Below are positions 55,025-64,000 of a DNA stretch of 64,000 nucleotides, piece after piece; position 1 is the first letter of the stretch; each line of letters starts with the position of its first letter. Under the pieces are notes generated by a model. It saw only the letters and a list, made by a program, of their open reading frames with translations, did not search any database and had not been told where the DNA came from. This stretch comes from Planctomycetaceae bacterium (lineage in GTDB: Bacteria; Planctomycetota; Planctomycetia; Pirellulales; Pirellulaceae). Location of the stretch: assembly GCA_947463915.1 (NCBI GenBank), contig CANHVO010000001.1:1-64000 (forward strand). Reading direction: 5' to 3'. The position numbers and the translations under genes are program-made.

Positions 55025-58000
55025 ATGCACCAAAAATACGCTCGATCAGCTCGTAATCGTTCTTCTCGTAGACGCAGATTGCAATACGAATTGCTTGAGT
55101 CAAGGCGAATGCTAGCATCGGACTTGGCGGTAAACGACACTTTGCATCAAACAACCGGTCCGATGAACTGGTTTGAATCGTTTCAAGACGTCGACCGAGT
55201 TTCGCCTGAGTCATTAGCAGACGTCGACAAGTCGCTTCCAGCAGGAATTGCCGGCCCCGTCGAACCGGCTGTGGGTGAATGGATAGTTCAGTTGACGGAC
55301 TCGGCAGCGAAGCCGCTTCGATCTCTCGATCAAGCTAACTCGCTCTTCAATCAAGCCTACGGTGACTTCACCATCATCAGCGGCCTCGGCGTCGAGGGAT
55401 TGCTGCTCGTTCGCGGTCGTGGAGCGACCAAGAGCGTGCTTGAGTCCAGTCTGAGCCAGAATGAAAACGTTCAGTCGTTTAGCCTCAATCAATTGATCGA
55501 GGGCAAATCAACAACACCGAACGATCCTGAGTTTGTGGCTGGTCTAATGCCTGGCATGGAGAAGATCGACGCGACGAACGCTTGGGATGTTTCGCGGGGC
55601 AGTTCATCGACTGTTGTTGGTGTCGTCGACGGAGGCATCGATCCGACGCACCCTGACCTTTATTTGAACATCTGGGTCAATCAAGGTGAGCTTCCTACCA
55701 AGTATCTCGATGATGTGGGGCCTAAGCTAACGGATATCGATGGAGATGGGCTCATCACGTTTTATGACTTAAACAACGTCACACGAGCTACAACATCGCC
55801 GTATGCATTTACTTTCAATGGCTTTGCGAATGGTCCCAACGCGTCGTTTGTTGTGGACAAGAACAGCAATGGACGAATCGATGCCGAGGACTTGCTTGCA
55901 GACCCGAATTGGGCGGATGGATTTGATACCGACAACAACGGTTTCTTTGATGACTTTTTTGGTGTGAATTTTCGTGCCGGTTCGGGCGATCCGTTCGCAG
56001 CCAACAACCCATCCGATGAGCTAGGGCACGGAACGCACGTGGCCGGAACGATCGGAGCTATCGGTGGCAACGCAGCCGGCGTCGTGGGTGTCAATTGGCA
56101 AACATCGTTGATGTCGCTTCGGATACTTGACAACAACAACCAAGGAGACTCGGGAGCGGCGATTCGCGCGATCAATTATGCACGTGAGATGCGAGAACGG
56201 TATCGCGTCGAGCCCAATGGCCGCGTGTCGGAAGGCGCCAACGTTCGCGTGCTCAACAATTCATGGGGCCAACCAGGCGGCTATGAAGTTTCGCTAGAAA
56301 CAGCCATCCAAGATAGCACCGACGCCGGCATCTTGTTCGTCGCTGCTTCCGGCAACGGAAATTTCCTGGGGCAAGGCGTCGACAACGATCGAACGCCGTT
56401 TTATCCAGCAGGCTACAACACCGTGCTAGCCGTGGCCGCATCAGATTCAAGTGATCGCCCCGCAACCTTTTCTAACTTCGGTATCAAGTCAGTCGATATC
56501 TTTGCACCGGGAGTCGGCATCCGCAGCACATTGTCGGGCGGAGGCATTGGCAGCGCCAACGGTACCAGCATGGCATCGCCGCATGTTGCCGGTACGGCAG
56601 CCCTTATCTGGTCCGCATTTCCAGCGGCAACAGTCGACGAAGTCCAACTCGCCATCTTAAGCACGGTCGATCCGATTACCAACGGCAGTTCATTCGTTTC
56701 CACGGGCGGTCGACTCAACGCATCCAAGGCCATCAACGCAGATGTCTTCGCACCAGCAGCAAGACTCGTATCTAAACAAAACATCACGTCATCTGGGGGC
56801 GCATCGACCGAGTTCACTGTCGAGTACAGTCATCGCAGCGGGATCGATACAACGAGTATAGGCAATGAGGACTTGATCGTCACAAGACAATGGGGCCCCG
56901 CAGACCAATTAGTTGCAACCCTCAAACCCAATTCGATTACAACAACCGTCACAACAGCACGCGCGACGTACATCGTTTCAGCCCCAGGCGGCACATGGGA
57001 CCCACTCGACTTCGGCGATTACGTCATCTCGACGGTAGCAGGAAGAGTTGCTGCCAAGGTTGGAGGCAAAACCACCGAAGCCCGCGACGTTGGTTTGTTC
57101 AATGTACGCATCATCGACCCATCGTTTCTGTACGTGACTACGTATTCCGACTCATTAGAACAAGGCACCTTGCGCAGTCAAATCATTGCTGCAAATGCAG
57201 CAGCACCTTCGCCACGTACGATCATCTTAGAGTCGGGACTATATAGCATTGATGTTCCGCCAACTCCCGATTTCGCATCCAAGTTTCCAACTCCTTCCCC
57301 ACAGTCGCAGTGTTTTGCTCCTGCGGTTCACTCGGCTTGGTCAAATGAAGCGTCAGGAGATTTCGATGTTATCGGTTCAATCACCGTAATTGGAAATCAA
57401 AAGGATACAACCATCATCAATGGGAAGTCATTTGATAGAGTGTTCAAAGTGCATCCCGATGCTACCTTTAATTTGCAGAGGGCTACGATAACAGGTGGTG
57501 TGTCACCAACCGACCAGGGAGGCGGAGGTATTTTATCTGCGGGCAATCTTAGTATTACGGACAGCATCATACGCGGAAACCGCGCAAAGGGAATTGAGGC
57601 TATCAGCCCAATCGGAGGTGGTGGTGTTGCTGTTTGGTCTGGACAAACCAACATTTCTAGCTCCTGGATCGATGATAACGATAGCAACCTTGGTGGAGGT
57701 GTGTTTTACTGCGGAGCTTCAGACGGAAACATTTCGCAAAGCACAATTAGTAACAACCGCGGAGGAGGAGTTCAAGGAAGTTCTAGCAAAGACCTAATCG
57801 TTTCGAATTCCACGATTTCAACAAATGTTGGTGGCAACGGTGCCATCGCTGACTTCAACGGAGTCAACGATGCTATTCGCGACCCATCTATTAGCGCTGA
57901 TAGCCGCTTTATTGCATTTTCTTCCAAGGCCGACAATCTAGTTCCAGGTGATACAAATGGAATTGAAGATATCTTTGTCTTCGATCGAAACAGTAATGTG

Positions 58001-61000
58001 ATAGAGCGTGTAAGTATGGCAAATGACGGCTCCCAGGAAAGCAATTTCAGCTTTCAACCATCGATTAGTGCAGATGGCCGATTTGTGGCATTTGGCTCTT
58101 ATGCAGAGAACTTTGTTCCGGGGGATACCAACGATACGTCCGATATTTTTGTCTATGATCGGCAGCAACATTCTATTCAATGTGTTACTCTAGGTATCAA
58201 TGGTGCGATAGGAAATAGTGATAGTTTCTATCCGTCAATCAGCGCGGATGGTCGTTATGTTGTTTACAGCTCCAGCGCAAGTAACTTGGTGACCGGAGAT
58301 ACAAACGGTAAAGGCGATACGTTTATATTTGATACCGTTCGTAAAACCACGGAACGTGTTACCGGCCAGAGTGGGGCCGAATCTACTGGGGGCGGAATTG
58401 CATCTATTAGTTCTAACGGCCAGTTTATCGCTTTTTCTTCATTTGAGGACAACCTAAGTCCACTCGATATGAACGGAAGTCTCGACGAGTACGTTTATGA
58501 TCGAATCAGCAGACAATTTGAGCGAATTAGTTTTACCGCTACGAGTACCCAGTCGTTTGTAAATGAAAGTGGAAATCAAACAATAAGTGCGGATGGACGG
58601 TACGTATCCTTCGATGCTTCAACTTCACTTGTGCCAGAAGATATAAATGGTAAATCGGACGTTTATGTCTATGATCGTACCAACCATTCCCTTGAACTGA
58701 TCAGCAAAGGATTAGGAGGGCAGATGGCAAACGGCGAGAGTAGTGTTCCATCGATTAGCCCAGGTGGAAGATTTGTCGCTTTCACTTCGACTTCGAGCAA
58801 TCTAGTCTTAAACGACAGTAATAATACCAAAGATATCTTTATCTTCGATCGAACATTGCGTACTCTGGAGCGAGTCAACGATGCTAACAACGGAATCTAT
58901 TCCTCGAATGCTGATAGCCTTTTCGAAAACTTGCAGGTTTCACTTAGTGACGACGGTCGATTTGGGGTGTTCGCAAGTGTTGGGGACAAACTTGACATAA
59001 ATTTGCTCGACCGCAACAGCCAGCAAATTCGTCCTGCACCTTTTGACCAGGGGTTTTCTACAATTCGTGGGACTGAGCTTACCTTGGTTGGAGAGACGTT
59101 AACTAGATTTTCTGTTTCAGGTAGTGTGGATCTTGTCGATACCATTATCTCTGGGACTAATGCCGATCTCGGCTCCCAGGTCTCTTTCAAAAATGTGCTT
59201 CAAGATTCATCTCCCGGCGTCTCGTTTTTGGGGAAGTTAGACCGTATCGGTACGGCTCCTCCGGTACATTTACTCCTTCGAGGAAATCCCGCTATTGATC
59301 AAGGCAGCATACTGTTCTCTGGCTCAAGAGACCAACTCGGGGTGTTGAGAGGAAAACCAGATATCGGAGCCGTCGAGGTTGTAGATGCAAACGTATCAGG
59401 ACTCGTTTACATCGATTCCAACAGGAATCAACTTTTTGATGATGGCGAAACGACGATTCCAGACGTCCAGGTTAGGCTTCAGTCACCATTGTCAATCCGC
59501 TCGGCCATTTCAAACGCGGCTGGTGTTTTTAAAGTGGAGAAAATCGATCCGGGCAAATTGACTGCGACGGTCTCATTGCCAAAAAACTTTACAAAATCGG
59601 TACCCGTCACACAGAGGATTCCTCCAACCTTCGTCCCGAATAAAAGCAGCTTTTTCGGAGGTCTAAGTTCAGATGGGCGATTCGTTGCTTTCGAATCAGA
59701 TGCAACAAATCTTGTTCCAAACGATACCAACAACACTCGCGACTTATTTCTTTACGATCGTCAAGGCAAGACTGTCATTCGAGTTGCAGAAAATGCAGCA
59801 TTCTCGTCGCCAAGTGTCAGTCCAGATGGTGGGTTCGTTGTCTACAATTCCATTTTATATCCTTCTGGTATGAGCAGCGTTTTTGCGTACAACGTCTTGA
59901 GTAGTAGAACGGAACTCATTGGAGGAGGGAGCGGCGCGAAACTGAGCAACGATGGTCGATTTGTCGTTTTTTCATCGCAAGGCCTATTCGTGTACAACCG
60001 TGATACACAGGTGACTGAGCAGCAAAACATAACTACGACCGGGGGACTGCCAAATGATTTCATTAACCACAGTTCTATCAGCGATGATGGGCGCTATATC
60101 GTTTTTGATTCATTGGCTGATAATTTAGTTGCTTCAGATATCAATCTTCATCAGGATGTTTTTCTTTACGATCGAGTTGATAAAAAGACTACGATAGTTA
60201 GTGCCAACGCCATGAAAGTTCAAGGAAACGGAGATTCTCTTTCTCCTTCCATTTCTGCTGACGGACGATACGTCGTGTTTCTTTCCGATTCCACTAACCT
60301 AATTGAAAGCGGCACCAAGAATGTTCGTAATGTATTTGTTTTCGACAGAATCACAGGATCTTTAGAACTAGTAAGTAAATCTTCCAAGGGCGCCCAGGGA
60401 GACGACTTTAGTTCGACGCCGTCAATCAGTTCCGATGGCCGATTCGTCTCGTACGGATCGGACGCGACCAATCTCGTCGACGGTGATACAAATCGCAATC
60501 GTGACATTTTTCTTTTCGATCGCTCTTCAACCACAACCCTACGGCTCAACCTGACTGACGGAGAACAACAACGTGGCTTTAGCTTTGCTCAATCAATGAG
60601 CGCAGATGGAAGCCTTGTCGTCTATGAGTATTTCCCAAATACGAATGATTCAGATCGAGACGGTCCCTCCGATGTCTATGTTGCGGCGAACCCACTCACC
60701 GATGCAAATCGCTCAAGGATTGTTTCCGCAGGAGACATTGTAACTGATCTCAACTTAGGTCTCGCTCCCGATCCAGGAACGATTTCAGGACGGGTCTATG
60801 AAGACTCAATACTCGAAAATGGCAATTACGACCAAGGTGAGACCGGACTAGCTGGCTGGACGGTTTATGTTGACGAAAATAACAATGGAGTGCAAGAACG
60901 AACCGAGCAATTTGGGATAACCAACAATGTTGGCGTTTACCAATTGTCAAACATGCCAGGATACAAAAGGTACACTATTCGTGCTGTCGCTCAGTCAGGT

Positions 61001-64000
61001 TTCGTTCAGATCGCTCCTCTGTCCGGCAGCAACGACTTATTTTTGTCAGCGGGCGGTACGATTGGCGATCGCGATTTTGGTTTCCAGCGAGTGCAATCGA
61101 GTGGGCAATCGAGTGGTTCATCGGTCAGTGGCCGGCTTTATGATGATCGTAATGGAAATGGTCTCTTCGATGCTGGTGATGTTCCGATCGCCAATCGTGA
61201 AGTCTACCTCGATGCTGCTAACTTCGGTGTGCGCGACTCGAATGAACCTCGCGTTTTAACCGATTCCCAAGGTTTTTATAGCATCGATGGCTTGAGCTCG
61301 CGGACTGTGGCCGTGACAACCACACTCGATGCATCCCTAGTCCACGTTTCACCGCTTGGCAGCCAGTTCAGTCTTCAAAAATATCCTCTTTTCGCTGGCA
61401 TCACTCCGTTCGCTAATCCACAGGCGATCGTCTCTGGCGACTTCAATCTGGATGGATATGCCGATGTGGCTATCGCATTGGCTGAAGCCAATAAACTGAG
61501 CATTCGCTTGAATGACAAGAAGGGTGGGTTCCTGCCTGACCCCATCGATATCGATCTGGGCAAAGACGGTGTCGGGCCGGCTTCGTTGGTCATTGGCCAA
61601 TTTGACAACGATCCTAAACTCGATGTCGCTCTCACAGCTAAATTATCATCGAAGGTAATCGTGTTGTTGAATTTCAATCCGACGACCAAAACGTTCGCGT
61701 CGCAATCTGCCGTAACCGTCGGCCTACAACCGACCGATATCGTTGTAGGACAATTTGGTGGCGATTCAAAACTGGATTTGGTTGTCGTCAATCAAGGAAG
61801 CGCATCGGTCAAAGGAGATTCGACCGTTCAAGTTCTCACAAACAATGGCAGCGGCGTATTTACCGCTGGGCCGCCTGTTCCAACAGGAGGGGACGATTCC
61901 ATTTCGCTCACGGCCGCAAACTTCGCGGGGGATACCTCACTGGACGTTGCTGTGGTCCATGCGGCTCCCGCTAATACATCGACACCCAACGGAGGCGTTA
62001 CCATTTTGGTTGGCAACGGTGCCGGAGGTTTGTCTCTGCAATCGACGTTCTACCAAACAGGAGCTCTCCCGATCGATTCATCGACGGCTGACTTCAATGG
62101 CGATGGACGGGCCGATTTGGCTGTCGCGAATTTTAGTTCGAACTCGATTTCAATTTTGATTGGTCAATCCAACGGCACATTCCGGGTTCAAACGGCGATT
62201 CTCGGTACTGCCAGCGGTGCGTTCGATATCACCGTTGGGGATATTGATGACGATGGAGACATCGATGTCATTGCAAGTAACTTGATCGATCGCAACATTT
62301 CGATCTTCCGCAATATAGGAGTCGATGCGACCAACGGCGACGTGCGATTTGAACCTCTAGAAAACGTTGGTCTCGGTCAATTCGCGCAAGCACAGCGGAT
62401 GCCGTTGGTCGTCGGTAACTTTGACAACGACACATCCGGGCCTGGAGGAAAAGGCACGCTTGATATCGTGACGATTCCGCAAGCTACCGATACGATCCAC
62501 GTCCTGAAGAACAGACTTGTTAATGGTACCCACCGGGTCTTACTAACGGGTACGAATAAGGTCACCGACATGGATTTCATCATCAAGAATGCAATCCTGC
62601 CTCCATCTTTCAATGACATATCGAGCCCTGCACCGATCGTTGAAGATGCAACGGAACAGTTGATTGAGTTGACCGGTATCAAAAAGGGGCGTGCAACAGG
62701 ACCTGCCTTAAGATTTGCGGCGATCAGTTCTGTGCCTGGGTTGATTTCGAACCCCGTAGTTACTTACCTTGATGGCAACACCGGCGCAACGCTACGTTAT
62801 GCGTCTGTCGCGAATGCGAATGGCACGGCCATCATCACCGTACAAGCGATCGACGCGGGTGCTGATCAAACGTTCAATACAACCGACGATGGGAGTTTTG
62901 AACGTTCAATCACCGTGACTGTGCTTGCGGTCAATGACCCTCCAACATTTTTGGTACCTTCGTTAACTACAGTAACTCAAAAAGAGGGAGCTCAGTCGAT
63001 AGCTAACTTTGTTAGTAGCCTTTCGCCTGGCCTTGGTTCCGATGAAGCGAATCAAGCTCTTTCGTCCACCATCGTCGTTTCGGATCCAAGTTTGTTTACC
63101 ATACAACCGGCGATCAATGGGGCGGGAATATTGACGTTTACGCCGAACCGAAATCAATCAGGCATTACGCCGATAACAATATCCTATAAGGACAATGGTG
63201 GCATCGCGAACAGTGGTGTCGATACTGCGACGAAGAATTTCGTCATCCAAGTGCTGCCGGTCAATGACGCACCCTCATTTAGTCTACAAGGCAACCTGTC
63301 GGCGCAAGTGGGATCAGGATTACAAACAAAAACGGGCTTCGCCTTTGGCTTCTCACCAGGTGGCGGTCCCGATGAAGCGTCGCAAATTGTGCTGGACTAT
63401 TTGGTAACTGTGGATTCGCCAGGACTGTTTGTGAAGCTCCCGGTCATTGATTCCGCCGGTACACTGACGTTTACACCTGCCGCCGATCGAAGTGGTATCG
63501 CATCCGTCAGTGTTCGTGTTCGCGATAGCGGTGGAATATCAAACGGCGGCGTCGATTTGTCGCCCATAAAATCATTTACGATTACTGTCGGGCTGTCGCA
63601 AACGCTAACACTGAATGCAGCCGAAATTGGGCCACATGAAATCGCGATTCGCAATGGTATGCTGGTGGTGACAGCTGGGGGAAATACCATCAATAGCGTA
63701 CCGGTTGTGGATCTTCAGAAGGTAACGATCAACGACCGTTCCGGAGCGAGACTTTTCGAAGTCACGGCTCCTGCATCGAATCTGCCGGGAACAATCCGCT
63801 ACACTGGAATTGGCAGGCCGATCGAGTTGGTCAGCGAACAAGCGTTGATTGATTTGTCGTCGTTGACGCCAGACAAATTGTTTGGAGTCCAGATTGTGGA
63901 TTTGCGATTGACGGGAGTAAACAGCTTTGTGTTTAAACCGACGGATGTAAGTTCTCTGAATGCCACCAAGACGCTTCGGTTCATAATGGACAAAGACGAT
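55025..64000 (+). CDS. Giant secreted subtilase (copy 3), 3' end outside the window
   Basis: Open from ATG 55025 to the right edge, 2992 codons in one frame, incomplete. The N-terminus (RRRRLQYELLESRRMLAS) and protease domain are closest to copy 1: D202, H338 and S515 (NGTSMASPHV). After the catalytic Asp the usual DTG or DSG reads DGG. No P-domain insert. A beta-helix region, seven diverged blades (57.9-59.0 kb), an SdrD-B-like domain, about seven further blades (59.6-60.7 kb), SdrD-B-like domains, FG-GAP/VCBS repeats (61.4-62.3 kb) and cadherin-like domains follow. The frame ends inside the segment matching copy 1 just before its dockerin, so roughly 165 residues are probably missing. Confidence 0.88.
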   Translation, partial: MHQKYARSARNRSSRRRRLQYELLESRRMLASDLAVNDTLHQTTGPMNWFESFQDVDRVSPESLADVDKSLPAGIAGPVEPAVGEWIVQLTDSAAKPLRSLDQANSLFNQAYGDFTIISGLGVEGLLLVRGRGATKSVLESSLSQNENVQSFSLNQLIEGKSTTPNDPEFVAGLMPGMEKIDATNAWDVSRGSSSTVVGVVDGGIDPTHPDLYLNIWVNQGELPTKYLDDVGPKLTDIDGDGLITFYDLNNVTRATTSPYAFTFNGFANGPNASFVVDKNSNGRIDAEDLLADPNWADGFDTDNNGFFDDFFGVNFRAGSGDPFAANNPSDELGHGTHVAGTIGAIGGNAAGVVGVNWQTSLMSLRILDNNNQGDSGAAIRAINYAREMRERYRVEPNGRVSEGANVRVLNNSWGQPGGYEVSLETAIQDSTDAGILFVAASGNGNFLGQGVDNDRTPFYPAGYNTVLAVAASDSSDRPATFSNFGIKSVDIFAPGVGIRSTLSGGGIGSANGTSMASPHVAGTAALIWSAFPAATVDEVQLAILSTVDPITNGSSFVSTGGRLNASKAINADVFAPAARLVSKQNITSSGGASTEFTVEYSHRSGIDTTSIGNEDLIVTRQWGPADQLVATLKPNSITTTVTTARATYIVSAPGGTWDPLDFGDYVISTVAGRVAAKVGGKTTEARDVGLFNVRIIDPSFLYVTTYSDSLEQGTLRSQIIAANAAAPSPRTIILESGLYSIDVPPTPDFASKFPTPSPQSQCFAPAVHSAWSNEASGDFDVIGSITVIGNQKDTTIINGKSFDRVFKVHPDATFNLQRATITGGVSPTDQGGGGILSAGNLSITDSIIRGNRAKGIEAISPIGGGGVAVWSGQTNISSSWIDDNDSNLGGGVFYCGASDGNISQSTISNNRGGGVQGSSSKDLIVSNSTISTNVGGNGAIADFNGVNDAIRDPSISADSRFIAFSSKADNLVPGDTNGIEDIFVFDRNSNVIERVSMANDGSQESNFSFQPSISADGRFVAFGSYAENFVPGDTNDTSDIFVYDRQQHSIQCVTLGINGAIGNSDSFYPSISADGRYVVYSSSASNLVTGDTNGKGDTFIFDTVRKTTERVTGQSGAESTGGGIASISSNGQFIAFSSFEDNLSPLDMNGSLDEYVYDRISRQFERISFTATSTQSFVNESGNQTISADGRYVSFDASTSLVPEDINGKSDVYVYDRTNHSLELISKGLGGQMANGESSVPSISPGGRFVAFTSTSSNLVLNDSNNTKDIFIFDRTLRTLERVNDANNGIYSSNADSLFENLQVSLSDDGRFGVFASVGDKLDINLLDRNSQQIRPAPFDQGFSTIRGTELTLVGETLTRFSVSGSVDLVDTIISGTNADLGSQVSFKNVLQDSSPGVSFLGKLDRIGTAPPVHLLLRGNPAIDQGSILFSGSRDQLGVLRGKPDIGAVEVVDANVSGLVYIDSNRNQLFDDGETTIPDVQVRLQSPLSIRSAISNAAGVFKVEKIDPGKLTATVSLPKNFTKSVPVTQRIPPTFVPNKSSFFGGLSSDGRFVAFESDATNLVPNDTNNTRDLFLYDRQGKTVIRVAENAAFSSPSVSPDGGFVVYNSILYPSGMSSVFAYNVLSSRTELIGGGSGAKLSNDGRFVVFSSQGLFVYNRDTQVTEQQNITTTGGLPNDFINHSSISDDGRYIVFDSLADNLVASDINLHQDVFLYDRVDKKTTIVSANAMKVQGNGDSLSPSISADGRYVVFLSDSTNLIESGTKNVRNVFVFDRITGSLELVSKSSKGAQGDDFSSTPSISSDGRFVSYGSDATNLVDGDTNRNRDIFLFDRSSTTTLRLNLTDGEQQRGFSFAQSMSADGSLVVYEYFPNTNDSDRDGPSDVYVAANPLTDANRSRIVSAGDIVTDLNLGLAPDPGTISGRVYEDSILENGNYDQGETGLAGWTVYVDENNNGVQERTEQFGITNNVGVYQLSNMPGYKRYTIRAVAQSGFVQIAPLSGSNDLFLSAGGTIGDRDFGFQRVQSSGQSSGSSVSGRLYDDRNGNGLFDAGDVPIANREVYLDAANFGVRDSNEPRVLTDSQGFYSIDGLSSRTVAVTTTLDASLVHVSPLGSQFSLQKYPLFAGITPFANPQAIVSGDFNLDGYADVAIALAEANKLSIRLNDKKGGFLPDPIDIDLGKDGVGPASLVIGQFDNDPKLDVALTAKLSSKVIVLLNFNPTTKTFASQSAVTVGLQPTDIVVGQFGGDSKLDLVVVNQGSASVKGDSTVQVLTNNGSGVFTAGPPVPTGGDDSISLTAANFAGDTSLDVAVVHAAPANTSTPNGGVTILVGNGAGGLSLQSTFYQTGALPIDSSTADFNGDGRADLAVANFSSNSISILIGQSNGTFRVQTAILGTASGAFDITVGDIDDDGDIDVIASNLIDRNISIFRNIGVDATNGDVRFEPLENVGLGQFAQAQRMPLVVGNFDNDTSGPGGKGTLDIVTIPQATDTIHVLKNRLVNGTHRVLLTGTNKVTDMDFIIKNAILPPSFNDISSPAPIVEDATEQLIELTGIKKGRATGPALRFAAISSVPGLISNPVVTYLDGNTGATLRYASVANANGTAIITVQAIDAGADQTFNTTDDGSFERSITVTVLAVNDPPTFLVPSLTTVTQKEGAQSIANFVSSLSPGLGSDEANQALSSTIVVSDPSLFTIQPAINGAGILTFTPNRNQSGITPITISYKDNGGIANSGVDTATKNFVIQVLPVNDAPSFSLQGNLSAQVGSGLQTKTGFAFGFSPGGGPDEASQIVLDYLVTVDSPGLFVKLPVIDSAGTLTFTPAADRSGIASVSVRVRDSGGISNGGVDLSPIKSFTITVGLSQTLTLNAAEIGPHEIAIRNGMLVVTAGGNTINSVPVVDLQKVTINDRSGARLFEVTAPASNLPGTIRYTGIGRPIELVSEQALIDLSSLTPDKLFGVQIVDLRLTGVNSFVFKPTDVSSLNATKTLRFIMDKDD

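Noticed and set aside
1..64000. tRNA or rRNA genes
   Set aside because: No cloverleaf-like or rRNA-like sequence was noticed on reading, though a covariance-model scan was not possible.

Overview
The window looks like chromosome from a planctomycete of the Pirellula/Rhodopirellula type. The strongest signs are three giant secreted proteins that begin with the planctomycete extracellular motif (LESRRMLAS or LESRRLLAS) and, in the two complete ones, end in dockerin-like calcium loops. A kinase-STAND-FGE fusion, multihaem cytochromes next to a respiratory-type NADH module, and long repeat-bearing intergenic regions fit the same group. The species cannot be named from the sequence.

Positions 1-6092 (+) hold a tightly packed electron-transfer operon. 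It contains the tail of one multihaem cytochrome c, a five-haem-site secreted cytochrome, a NuoE/NuoF-type fusion, and an 843-aa protein joining NuoG-type Fe-S domains, two cyclic-nucleotide-binding folds and a C-terminal polyferredoxin. A 152-aa unknown follows. Then come an SDR oxidoreductase and an NAD-synthetase-like amidotransferase that overlap by 4 nt.

From 7.6 to 22.6 kb there is an unusual concentration of NAD metabolism genes on both strands. They are nadE-like; a 5'-nucleotidase-like HAD, an ADP-ribose-pyrophosphatase-like Nudix and a nicotinamide phosphoribosyltransferase (minus operon); a PRPP synthetase and a MazG-like/NadD/NadD-like/NadK fusion (plus operon, divergent from the first); a NADAR (YbiA) ADP-ribose glycosidase; a small protein coupled to a P-loop kinase; and a NadR-type NMNAT/ribosylnicotinamide kinase. 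A large Ser/Thr kinase-STAND NTPase-FGE protein sits inside this region. Together they could regenerate NAD(P) from nicotinamide, and degrade or remove ADP-ribose.

The nadR gene overlaps by 4 nt the end of a six-gene minus-strand operon (30310 to 21566): zinc MDR dehydrogenase, AsnB-type amidotransferase, methyltransferase, Fe/2OG oxygenase, and an adenylation-thiolation-reductase protein. This looks like a small biosynthetic cluster for an unknown amino-acid-derived aldehyde or alcohol, physically tied to NAD salvage. A transposase scar and a TonB-dependent receptor follow.

From 33 kb to the end there are three tandem giant paralogues (3495 aa, 3141 aa, and at least 2992 aa running off the window). 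Each has a subtilisin domain, a beta-helix region, TolB/PD40-like propeller blades, SdrD-B-like domains, FG-GAP/VCBS repeats and cadherin-like domains. The first carries two sets of seven nearly identical 58-aa blades and an in-frame insertion of two P-type domains. The spacers between them hold hairpin-rich repeats, including a perfect 21-bp inverted repeat present twice in opposite orientations and a roughly 380-bp block in front of copies 1 and 3.
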